From CADCTB01 sp038214685 (lineage in GTDB: Bacteria; Actinomycetota; Acidimicrobiia; Acidimicrobiales; AC-14): DNA of 6,777 nucleotides. The DNA is taken from the NCBI GenBank assembly GCA_038214685.1, contig JBBQRO010000181.1:1-6777 (forward strand), written 5' to 3'. Each line of letters begins with the position of its first letter. Positions within the stretch are counted from its first letter, which is position 1. The translations under genes and the position numbers were made by a program. Positions 1-6,179 of this stretch are shown piece by piece. The notes below the pieces were generated by a model. That model had not been told where the DNA came from. It worked only from the letters and a program-made list of their open reading frames with translations, and ran no database searches.

Positions 1-330
1 CGGGCCTCGGCCAGGGCCCGGCGAAGTTGAACGGCTTCGGTGATGGAGGCCAGGGCGCCGGACCGGTGCCCGTTGTCGCTCTGGTGGTTCGACAGGTTGT
101 TCAGCGATGTGGCCAGGTCGGGGAGGAACACCTCGGGGCGGGCCTCGGCCAGGGCCCGGTAGTGCTGGACGGCTTCGGTGATGGAGGCCAGGGCGCCGGA
201 CCGGTCCCCGTTGTCGCTCTGGTGGACCGACAGGTTGTTCAGCGATCCGGCCAAGTCGGGGAGGAACACTTCGGGGCGGGCCTGGGCCAGCTCCCGGTAG
301 TGCTCGACAGCCTCAGAGGTCGCATCCAGC
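1..330 (-). repeat. Tandem 138-bp repeats encoding 46-residue TPR units
   Basis: Inside the STAND/TPR gene a 138-bp unit is repeated in tandem. One full copy runs 245 to 108 and a second runs from 107 to the window edge. Over the 107 bases that can be compared, 98 match (about 92 percent). A more diverged partial unit lies at about 246-330. Each unit encodes SLNNLSxHQSDNG followed by RSGALASITEAV and ends with RPEVFLPDLA, the pattern of long TPR units in actinobacterial sensor proteins. More copies may lie beyond the left edge. Confidence 0.9.
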
Positions 331-2414
331 GCACGCTTGTGTTCGGCGGCCTCGGCCGCCTTGGCGCCGGTGTCGTCGAGCAAACGGGCAACATGCTCAA
401 CAGGGGTCGCCGGGTTTCCCCGGGCGGCTGACAGCGCGCGCTCGGAGAGATGCCAGCGCAGGCGTCCGAACAGCAGATGCTGACGTGGGACTATGTCGCC
501 AAGATTCGCGGGGAGCGCTGCTTGTGCGTCGTTGGCGAGTCGTTCGAGGGCCGTCAATGCGGCTCCACCCTGAGCGGCGGCAACCTTCAGGAGCTCTGTC
601 GCCAGGGAGAGGTCCACGCCCACGGCCTGGCGGAGGATGTCCGTCGCGGTGACCGGGTCCAGGCCCCCAGCCCGATTGACGATCTGCACGAGCGCGACGC
701 GCTCGTCATCGGCTGCACTCTTGATGAGGTTGGTGATGAGCTCGTCACCGCGACCCTGATCGCCGAGCACCTCGAGGATGAGGTGGTCGGCGACCGGGTC
801 GGGTCGAAGGGCGGTCGTTCCGTCGGGTTCGGTGAGACAGATCCGCATGGTGCGGGCCATCCGGTTGAGCGCGGCTCCGTCGCGGGCCAACGCGGGCACG
901 GCGGCCAGGGCGGCGTCGACGCGAGCATGGCTAGCCCGGGTCACGGTGGCGCACACGGCGGCGGCTTGGAAGACGTGGGCCTCGGGCCGTTGCGCGTCGT
1001 CGCCGCCGAACGTCTTCGCCCAGTACGACCGCTCGTGGGTGAGCGCGCTGCGATAGAGATCCCGGCGGTTGTCCGGGAGCTCATCGGTTCCTCGCGCCGA
1101 CATCCACGCCAGCAGGACGTAGTCGAGTGTCGTCCAACTGCCCCTCAGCTTGTCGATCTGGGGCGACGCCCCGGTGTGGCCGCCGAAGGCACGGCGGGTG
1201 GCGTGGAAGACGCCCAGCGGGTCGGGATGCTCACTGCCGAGGCCCATGTCCTCGACGACCCGGTAGGGGATGCCGTCGCTGCCCAGCTCACCCGCCAGCG
1301 TTTCCCACCATCCGGTCAGCGACCGGGCCGTGGTCACGACCACCGTCGGCTGGTCCAGCCGCAAGCGGAGCGCCTTGAACAGGGTGCGGAGCTGCGGCAG
1401 CCGGGCCTCGGCGTAGTCGACGATTACCACCAATGGCGACTCGACCGTCCCCAGCCACCCGATCTCAGCATCGGTCGCGTTCGCCCGGAGGAACCCTCCG
1501 TACCAGCCCTCGGCCAGCAGGCCTTTGGCCAGCTCGGCTGCCAGTCGGGTCTTTCCGGCACCGCCCACGGCATGGACCAGCGCCACCTTCACCGCCGGTC
1601 GCTCAAGAGGGGTTCGGCAGCGGTCATCGAGCACCGTCAGCTCGTCCCGACCTCGGTAGGGCACGACCTCGTAGTCGGCCCGCAACAACTGCAAGGGGGT
1701 GGGCGAGTCCTCCGGGTTGAGGTAGGGGCGGCGGAGAGGCGGGTCGGGTAGGCCGCCGGCCACCAGCAAGTCCTGGGCACGCCAGCCGTTGCCAACGTCG
1801 ACTCCCAGCCACCACGACCACTGACCACCGGCCAGGTAGGCGGCACCGTTGGCCACGGCCTCCTCGAAGGTCACACCCAGCCCCCGGGTCGGGGAATGTG
1901 GCTGAGCCCCGGCGGCGCCGACGACGTCGACGGCCACGAAGTCGCCCGGGGGGCCGCCGAGGCCGGCCTGGAGCTCGTCGACCAACACCGGCGGCGCGGC
2001 CTGGTGCACAACGCCGTCCAGCGGGTAGTCGACACGCCGGTCCAGCCAGACGGCCACCACGGCGTGCGACGGGCCCGGCTTCGGCGGCTTCACCAGCACG
2101 ATGAGCGGGCGCAGGCCCGCAGCCAGGCAAGCCCCGGCGAAGGTCACGGCCAGGTCCAGGCACGTGCCGTGGCCAGGGCATGACAGGACCTGGCCCGGCG
2201 GACGGATGATCTGCCGCCCGGCCTCGTCGCTCGCCTCCTCCCAGGCATACCGCACCTCGGCCGCACGGAACGCCGCGTAGATCTGACCGAGCCGGTCCAG
2301 GACCGGTTCGCTCGACGGGCCGGGCAGTCGCACCAGCGACCTCACGGCATCCGGCTGCACGTACTTCACCAGCCCGGCCGGCTCACCATCAGCCAGCCAG
2401 CGAGGCCAACGCAT
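1..2414 (-). CDS. STAND NTPase with N-terminal transglutaminase-like domain and C-terminal TPRs (partial, 3' end outside window)
   Basis: This frame is open without a stop from an ATG at 2414 to the left edge, giving at least 804 residues. The N-terminal part has a transglutaminase-like signature: GHGTCLDLA with Cys85, SHAVVAVWL with His117 and VDYPLDG with Asp129. A P-loop NTPase follows: Walker A GGAGKT at residues 284-289, Walker B VVIVDYAEAR with Asp333, and a sensor-like VVVTTARS with Arg364. The segment ALRPDPVADHLI near residue 536 resembles the winged-helix part of STAND proteins. From about residue 695 come tetratricopeptide repeats of 46 residues. Known family behaviour is a nucleotide-dependent switch whose repeats sense a ligand or partner; the ligand here is unknown. 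The ATG overlaps the stop of the upstream hydrolase as TGATG, so translation is probably coupled and the two products probably work together. The protein has no signal peptide and is expected in the cytoplasm. Any C-terminal effector domain would lie outside the window. NTPase-TPR assignment is firm; transglutaminase-like is likely; conflict role is inference. Confidence 0.9.
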   Translation of the reverse strand, partial: MRWPRWLADGEPAGLVKYVQPDAVRSLVRLPGPSSEPVLDRLGQIYAAFRAAEVRYAWEEASDEAGRQIIRPPGQVLSCPGHGTCLDLAVTFAGACLAAGLRPLIVLVKPPKPGPSHAVVAVWLDRRVDYPLDGVVHQAAPPVLVDELQAGLGGPPGDFVAVDVVGAAGAQPHSPTRGLGVTFEEAVANGAAYLAGGQWSWWLGVDVGNGWRAQDLLVAGGLPDPPLRRPYLNPEDSPTPLQLLRADYEVVPYRGRDELTVLDDRCRTPLERPAVKVALVHAVGGAGKTRLAAELAKGLLAEGWYGGFLRANATDAEIGWLGTVESPLVVIVDYAEARLPQLRTLFKALRLRLDQPTVVVTTARSLTGWWETLAGELGSDGIPYRVVEDMGLGSEHPDPLGVFHATRRAFGGHTGASPQIDKLRGSWTTLDYVLLAWMSARGTDELPDNRRDLYRSALTHERSYWAKTFGGDDAQRPEAHVFQAAAVCATVTRASHARVDAALAAVPALARDGAALNRMARTMRICLTEPDGTTALRPDPVADHLILEVLGDQGRGDELITNLIKSAADDERVALVQIVNRAGGLDPVTATDILRQAVGVDLSLATELLKVAAAQGGAALTALERLANDAQAALPANLGDIVPRQHLLFGRLRWHLSERALSAARGNPATPVEHVARLLDDTGAKAAEAAEHKRALDATSEAVEHYRELAQARPEVFLPDLAGSLNNLSVHQSDNGDRSGALASITEAVQHYRALAEARPEVFLPDLATSLNNLSNHQSDNGHRSGALASITEAVQLRRALAEA

Positions 2415-3802
2415 CACGTCGGCTCCACGCTGCAGAACGAGTCGGCCACCATCAGGTCCCCGGCCCCACCCAGCCGACTTGCGACCACCTCGATGTCTTG
2501 CACCCCCTCGGCCGGCGCGACAACCTCCTCGGTTCGGTACGCTCCTTCACCATCAGGCTCAAGCCGAACCTGGGTCTTGCCCGGCAGCCCGGGCGTGCGG
2601 ACGGTAGCCCACACCTCGGTGCCAGCCGTCGGCTCGGCGTGGTGCAGTCTGACTGTCACCGGGACCGCATCGCCGGCGAGGTACGCCTCGTCAAGATCGA
2701 GGCCCAAAGCCGGCTGGTCCTCGTCTCCCCGGACGGCTGCAGTCGACCCCCGCTCCTCATACTGCGCGACCAGCTCCACCACCCCCGGGCTGTCGGTAAG
2801 CGGTGAATGCCGCTCCCGGACACGGAGGAGACCCCGCTCGGCGTCCGCCATCTCCAGAGGAACAGCGCTCACAGCCGGCACCGTCCCGTCACCGAGGTCG
2901 GACTCCCAGCCCGGTGCGTCGACCCAGTCCGGCACCCGCTTAGACACCTTGAGCCTGGTGCCGTCCCAGCGAGCGCCCAGCAGCGTCCTATGACTCCAGC
3001 CCACCAGCGCCACCATCTCAGGGCCCCCACGCGGCATCTCGGCCCACGACCGCTCGATCGCCTCGTGCACCCCGAACGCCGTCTCGGCCCCGGTCGTGAG
3101 CCCGGCGATGGGCAGGTCGTGCGGGTACCCGGCCCGACCAGTCGTTTCGTCCCAGACCGCCCGGTAGCGGGGCAGCAACTCGAACACCGACGGCCACCCG
3201 CGAATCAGCTCCGTCACACCCCGCAGATGGAGCGGGCCGACACGGGCGCCGTTCACGAGCCAGTCGAGCGCCTTCGGCGCGCCGCGGTGAGGAGTACCGA
3301 GCGTCAGCAGGGCCCGACAACACCGCCACCCCTCCAAGGGCCCCAACCAGTAACGGGCCACCAGGCCCCCCAACGAGTGGGCAACGATGATCACCCGTCG
3401 CTCCCCGGGACGGGCCCCCAAGGCCTCGAGCCGGGCTTCGACGTTCCGTCCCAGCTCCTCGGCCGCATCGGCAATGCTGCGCCGGAAGTCGTAAGGGAAC
3501 GCGGCCACCGTCGCAGACAGCCGGCGACCGAACGGGTGCCCGTCGTCGACGACCGCCCCGGGAAGCGCGCCAAGGCCGGCCAGTAGACGCTCGTAGCCGC
3601 GGACGACCGTCCATCCCGGCAGCAGCCGTTTCGACGTGATCAACCCGGTCGGCACCAGGGAAGGAGCCGAGCTCAGGTCGAGCCGATCCGGGGCAGTGAC
3701 CAAGCCTGCGATGTCATGGAGCCCCGCGTCCCAGACCGAACCACGGGCATCTTCGAGCACGCTCCCACCAATGCCAGGAACGACGATGACCAGATGCTTC
3801 AT
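2414..3802 (-). CDS. LCAT/PGAP1-like alpha/beta hydrolase (putative lipase/acyltransferase effector)
   Basis: This 462-residue protein starts at ATG 3802, behind an AAGGAG ribosome binding site. It opens with LVIVVPGIGGSVLED at residues 4-18, the first strand and oxyanion loop typical of lecithin:cholesterol acyltransferase-like and PGAP1-like hydrolases. The nucleophile elbow is AHSLGG at 141-146 (Ser143), followed by LTLGTPHRGAP at 167-177. The acid is probably Asp305 in GDGTVP (304-309), and the base probably His332 in RERHSPL. These are the expected triad positions, so an active ester or phospholipid hydrolase is likely; the substrate is unknown. Residues about 365-460 look like an extra beta-sandwich domain (VPVTVRLHHAE, EVWATVRTPG, GEGAYRTEE). 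There is no signal peptide or membrane segment, so it is probably cytoplasmic rather than secreted. It is the first gene of a two-gene operon, its TGA overlapping the ATG of the STAND/TPR gene. In that context it may be the effector the NTPase controls, which is inference. Confidence 0.9.
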   Translation of the reverse strand: MKHLVIVVPGIGGSVLEDARGSVWDAGLHDIAGLVTAPDRLDLSSAPSLVPTGLITSKRLLPGWTVVRGYERLLAGLGALPGAVVDDGHPFGRRLSATVAAFPYDFRRSIADAAEELGRNVEARLEALGARPGERRVIIVAHSLGGLVARYWLGPLEGWRCCRALLTLGTPHRGAPKALDWLVNGARVGPLHLRGVTELIRGWPSVFELLPRYRAVWDETTGRAGYPHDLPIAGLTTGAETAFGVHEAIERSWAEMPRGGPEMVALVGWSHRTLLGARWDGTRLKVSKRVPDWVDAPGWESDLGDGTVPAVSAVPLEMADAERGLLRVRERHSPLTDSPGVVELVAQYEERGSTAAVRGDEDQPALGLDLDEAYLAGDAVPVTVRLHHAEPTAGTEVWATVRTPGLPGKTQVRLEPDGEGAYRTEEVVAPAEGVQDIEVVASRLGGAGDLMVADSFCSVEPT

Positions 3803-3813
3803 AGCCCCCGCCT

Positions 3814-3819
3814 CTCCTT
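3814..3819 (-). promoter_or_regulatory. Ribosome binding site of the hydrolase gene
   Basis: On the minus strand AAGGAG lies 11 bases before the ATG at 3802, followed by AGG, which allows a closer alternative pairing. It supports this start codon. Confidence 0.65.
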
Positions 3820-3843
3820 GAGCCCACTCCCCACAGCGTTCGA

Positions 3844-3849
3844 AACCTA
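3844..3849 (-). promoter_or_regulatory. Possible -10 element upstream of the hydrolase operon
   Basis: TAGGTT on the minus strand fits the actinobacterial TANNNT -10 pattern. It lies about 40 bases before the start codon, leaving a leader of about 35 bases. No convincing -35 hexamer is visible at 16-18 bases, so this is only a candidate. Confidence 0.25.
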
Positions 3850-4170
3850 GCCGTCAGGGCCCATCACTTCGGTGCCGCGCCTGGCGGATGCTCCCCGCAG
3901 GTTCCGGGGCGCGTGTTCTGGGACACCCGGGCCCTCGGCGAGTGCCTCCCAAGCCGTCGTTCGAGGGTGCTCGCGATCGTTAGGGTCCCGCTCACTTCAG
4001 CGACCCTTGGGGCGCACCTAACGACGGCTCGGGCGCTCCAGTCGACCGGAGGCAAGCAAAGGGGTGCCGCTCATAACGCCGGCACCTCGCTGCCCGCGGC
4101 GCGCACGGCACGGCCGCTCGGTAACCGGCGCAGTGCGGCGGATCGAGCGCCCGATAACGGCCGGTCCGGC
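3850..4170. other. Gene-poor stretch upstream of the hydrolase operon
   Basis: No convincing gene is seen on either strand. The open frames here are short and overlap on opposite strands without protein-like composition. The stretch probably holds the control region of the minus-strand operon and eroded DNA. Confidence 0.5.
3983..4008. promoter_or_regulatory. Imperfect inverted repeat upstream of the hydrolase operon
   Basis: AGGGT-CC-CGCT is followed by a 6-base spacer and AGCG-ACCCT. This gives a 9-bp stem broken by a CC bulge. It lies about 180 bases upstream of the hydrolase start in a region without genes. It could be an operator or a small hairpin; no tail of T residues supports a terminator. 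Confidence 0.3.
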
Positions 4171-4284
4171 GGGGCGCACCGCGAGGCCCTCGCCATGTTC
4201 GAGCAGGTGGTGGCCGACAGTGACCGCCTCCTCGGTGTCGCCCCCGAGCACCTGGACACCCTCAGCGCGACGAAGCGCACTTGA
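4171..4284 (+). pseudogene. Relic of a TPR protein
   Basis: The plus-strand frame ending in TGA at 4282-4284 contains REALAMFEQVVADSDRLLG followed by EHLDTLSA. This matches the common TPR pattern of actinobacterial NTPase-TPR proteins (EALALFEQVLADRERLLG, then DHPDTL). The match begins abruptly near 4171 after low-complexity sequence and ends about 24 bases before the stop. No full gene surrounds it. I read it as a remnant of a second TPR gene, opposite in direction to the intact STAND/TPR gene. The upstream ATG at 3913 in the same frame gives 86 residues with no recognisable domain, so a real 123-residue protein is less likely. Confidence 0.5.
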
Positions 4285-4359
4285 TCGCCTCACCCGGGCC
4301 TCCGTAGACGCGACAGGCCCGGCGACCAGCTGAGTTACCTTGCGGCTGGGGCCACCTTC

Positions 4360-4377
4360 GGGAGGACTGTCCTTCCC
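4360..4377. repeat. Small near-perfect palindrome
   Basis: GGGAGGAC, one central T, and GTCCTTCCC form an inverted repeat with a single bulged base. It sits between the TPR relic and the HTH gene. The very short loop makes an RNA hairpin unlikely, so a protein-binding site is possible. Chance in GC-rich DNA cannot be excluded. Confidence 0.3.
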
Positions 4378-4417
4378 GCCGGCGCACATCCTCGGTTGTA
4401 TAGGCGGGCCGTGGGTT

Positions 4418-4437
4418 CCGAGAAGCACACTTCTCGG
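4418..4437 (-). terminator. Hairpin downstream of the HTH gene, possible terminator
   Basis: A perfect 8-bp stem, CCGAGAAG and CTTCTCGG, encloses a 4-base loop. It starts 12 bases after the stop codon of the minus-strand HTH gene. No T-run follows on the minus strand (AACCCACGG), but tail-less terminators are common in high-GC actinobacteria. The symmetric stem could also act on transcription from the left. Confidence 0.5.
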
Positions 4438-4449
4438 TAGTCCAGCTCG

Positions 4450-4932
4450 TCAGCCGCCAAGCCCCTCCCCCATCCATCTGCCGGGCCTGGACGACGTACC
4501 GGCCTGTTCCGCCAGCCCATCATGGCGCCGCTCCTGCCGCCGAGCCTCAATCCAGCAGTGCAACTGCTCCTCACTGATGATCAGACGGCGGCGGTGACGG
4601 CGAGCCTCGATGTCGCCGGCATGGATGGCCCGCCGCAAAGGGTTCCTACTGATCCCGATGCTGGCAGCAGCGTCCGCCACCGACAGCCACCCAGCGGGCG
4701 GATCGTCACGCTGATTCTTGCGCGCAGCAGCCGCGTGCGCTGCGAGCTCGGCAAGCGCCCTCTCCTCAAGGACACCACCGACGTCATAGCGCCGACCGCG
4801 GATGGCCTGAGTCGCGGGGAGGCGCCCAGTTCTGGCCCACCTGGCCACGGTCGAACACGACACGCCCAAAAGCCTCACTGCCTCCTTCTGAGTCACCCAG
4901 CATTCCGCCACCGACGGACGATTGGCCGGCAC
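4450..4932 (-). CDS. Protein with two excisionase/MerR-like helix-turn-helix units
   Basis: This 160-residue protein begins at GTG 4932 and ends with TGA at 4450. It carries two DNA-binding units of the helix-turn-helix type used by excisionases and MerR-like proteins. The first is about residues 13-56 (VTQKEAVRLLGVSCSTVARW, then RLPATQAIRGRRYD). The second is about 82-129 (WLSVADAAASIGISRNPLRR, then IHAGDIEARRHRRRLIISEE). Each has helix, turn and recognition helix, then the basic wing with the RRY or RRLIISEEQL strand. A charged linker joins them, and the last 25 residues look disordered. Two such units in one chain could bind a repeated operator, or one could have drifted. The start is uncertain: GAGG upstream is only a weak ribosome binding site, and in-frame GTG codons at residues 8 and 13 are alternatives. 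No recombinase gene adjoins, so a regulator is as likely as an excisionase. Confidence 0.75.
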   Translation of the reverse strand: MPANRPSVAECWVTQKEAVRLLGVSCSTVARWARTGRLPATQAIRGRRYDVGGVLEERALAELAAHAAAARKNQRDDPPAGWLSVADAAASIGISRNPLRRAIHAGDIEARRHRRRLIISEEQLHCWIEARRQERRHDGLAEQAGTSSRPGRWMGEGLGG

Positions 4933-5035
4933 CCCTACCCCTCGGCCGCCGCTTCAGCGGCTCCTGCGGCATGCGAGCGGGCCCGAACAGGGCCTTCACG
5001 GCGTGCGCGGCCGCCCGCCGGAGGGGGCAACGCGT

Positions 5036-5182
5036 TCACCCGTCGGCCCCAGCTACCCGCTGGGCCCGCCACCGCTCGTCGAGGGTGATCAGCTGCCTGC
5101 GCCGCTTCGCGTACTCCGCCTCGGTCTTGGCCTGCACAGCCTGGACCGCCGGCGACCGGTCCGGGTGCTGCCGCATGTTCAT
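5036..5182 (-). CDS. Possible small protein of 48 residues, or fragment
   Basis: An ATG-started frame at 5182 (second ATG at 5176) ends with TGA at 5036. It reads MNMRQHPDRSPAVQAVQ and then AKTEAEYAKRRRQLITLDER, a charged, helix-forming sequence with good third-position GC. It lies about 100 bases before the HTH gene on the same strand and may share its transcript. I do not recognise a family. It could be the tail of a broken larger gene, because an in-frame TGA sits directly before the first ATG. No clear ribosome binding site is visible. Confidence 0.35.
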   Translation of the reverse strand: MNMRQHPDRSPAVQAVQAKTEAEYAKRRRQLITLDERWRAQRVAGADG

Positions 5183-5238
5183 TCACGCCACGACCGGCGC
5201 CGATCCGAGCCCGCCGCCGGCCGACATCACCGCTGCGC

Positions 5239-5676
5239 TCACGTCCTACCGGGAGCTAGTTGACCGCTTTCGTTCGAGCCCCATGCGACGACGCTGCCAT
5301 CGGCACGCAGGGCCAAGTTGTGAGAGCTGCCCGCAGCCAGAGCAACCACACCGCTGCCGGCCCCAAGCCCGCTTACCTCCACCGGCGTGGACCTGTCCCT
5401 GTTCGGGGCGCCATCTCCTAGCTCACCGAACTTGTCCATCCCCCAGGCTACGACGCTGCCGTCAGCCCGCAATGCGAGGCTGTGGTTGCCTCCGGCGGCC
5501 GCCACGCTCATGATCGAAGGACCCGCCACCAATCCTTCCACGGTGACCGGCAGAGGCTGATCAGCATTGTAGCCGCCATCCCCCAGCTGGCCGAACAGAT
5601 CCCACCCCCAAGACGCGACGCTGGTTGCCATTGAACTCGGTGGTTTCGTGGGCGGAGGAGTGATCGCTTCCCTCTC
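5239..5676 (-). pseudogene. RCC1-repeat (beta-propeller) protein fragment, broken at both ends
   Basis: The minus-strand frame to the TGA at 5239 encodes about two and a half RCC1 repeats: VASWGWDLFGQLGDGGYNAD, then HSLALRADGSVVAWGMDKFG, GELGDGAPNRDRSTPVEV, HNLALRADGSVVAWGSNESG and QL. In intact members the next residues would be GDG. Here the frame turns to APGRT and stops, so homology ends near 5257. Upstream, a proline-rich stretch (ITPPPTKPPSS) may be the native linker before the propeller. Farther upstream is the insertion sequence. A full RCC1 propeller needs about seven repeats, so the remnant cannot fold as one. RCC1 repeats in bacteria usually sit in large modular or cell-surface proteins; what this one did is unknown. 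An ATG at 5631 could start a short product, but I call it a pseudogene. Confidence 0.75.
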
Positions 5677-5744
5677 TGTCAGGCTGATTTGAGACCAGCG
5701 GGTTGTTCCCCATCCCACTGAGGGCGAGACCGGAGCTGTAGACG

Positions 5745-6179
5745 ATGACCATGCCGACCTTGAACGGACGCGCCCATGATGTGGTGGTGGGCGACGGGCC
5801 GCTGCCTGACCGACCGAGACGACGGAGGTTCTCCGCTGACTACAAGTTGGCATTCCTGGCCGAGTACGACCGCCTGACCGGCGACGGCGACAAGGGCGCC
5901 CTGCTCCGTCGGGAGGGCCTGTACTCGTCCCACATCGTCGAGTGGCGCCGAGCCCGTGAGGCCGGGGTACTCCAGCGCACCGGTGCGGCGGCGTCACCAG
6001 CGCAGCGGCGGCCGACGAAGGACGCGGACGCGGCGTTGGCGAAGGCCAACCGGCGGGCGGATCGGCTCGAGGCGGAGCTGGCGAAGACGAGGATGGCGTT
6101 GGAGATCGTGGGAAAAGCTCACGCGCTCTTGGAGATGCTTGCCGAGAGCGCGGAGCCCGACCCGAAGCCGAACGAGTGA
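5745..6179 (+). CDS. IS3-family transposase OrfA (DNA-binding subunit)
   Basis: This 144-residue protein binds the ends of the element and is made alone or as the N-terminal part of an OrfAB transposase. Residues about 26-72 form the helix-turn-helix (RRRRFSADYKLAFLAEYDRL, then LYSSHIVEWRRARE). Residues about 94-134 are a leucine-rich coiled coil (ALAKANRRADRLEAELAKT) expected to dimerise it. GGAG at 5732-5735 lies 9 bases before ATG 5745 and supports this start over the ATG at 5751. The stop TGA overlaps the orfB ATG. The length is slightly above the usual 90-130 residues because of an N-terminal extension of about 25 residues. The gene appears intact. Confidence 0.92.
   Translation: MTMPTLNGRAHDVVVGDGPLPDRPRRRRFSADYKLAFLAEYDRLTGDGDKGALLRREGLYSSHIVEWRRAREAGVLQRTGAAASPAQRRPTKDADAALAKANRRADRLEAELAKTRMALEIVGKAHALLEMLAESAEPDPKPNE
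6110..6116 (+). promoter_or_regulatory. Candidate -1 ribosomal frameshift site (GGGAAAA)
   Basis: Near the end of orfA the heptamer G GGA AAA fits the X XXY YYZ slippery pattern in the orfA frame (codons GTG GGA AAA). After a -1 shift the frame contains no stop from 6110 to the orfB ATG at 6179, so it joins directly to orfB. IS3 elements commonly make the active OrfAB transposase this way, more often with A-rich heptamers. Confidence 0.45.

Noticed and set aside
1..330. CRISPR array or non-coding satellite for the 138-bp tandem repeat
   Set aside because: The unit is a multiple of three, stays in frame with the NTPase gene and encodes TPRs. There are no unique spacers.
450..1751. Long plus-strand open frame of 433 codons
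   Set aside because: It is antisense to the continuous STAND/TPR gene, which has Walker motifs and TPRs in its own frame. The plus frame shows no domain and is a high-GC shadow; the same holds for 27-431.
1624..2181. Minus-strand open frame of 185 codons
   Set aside because: It is out of frame with the STAND gene, very rich in Arg, Gly and Pro, and overlaps the transglutaminase-like domain, so it is a shadow.
2807..3586. Plus-strand open frame of 259 codons
   Set aside because: It is antisense to the hydrolase catalytic domain and has low-complexity Arg/Pro/His composition with no recognisable motif.
4018..4428. Minus-strand open frame of 136 codons
   Set aside because: It is antisense to the TPR relic, has no domain, and its composition resembles other shadow frames.
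3803..4449. tRNA or other structured RNA in the gene-poor stretch
   Set aside because: I found no TTCGANTC-type arm with matching acceptor stem. Only short palindromes are present.
5176..5257. Plus-strand stretch MFIHATTGADPSPPPADITA followed by ALTSYREL
   Set aside because: It looks somewhat protein-like, but it runs on into sequence antisense to RCC1 and has no gene around it. It is too short to call.
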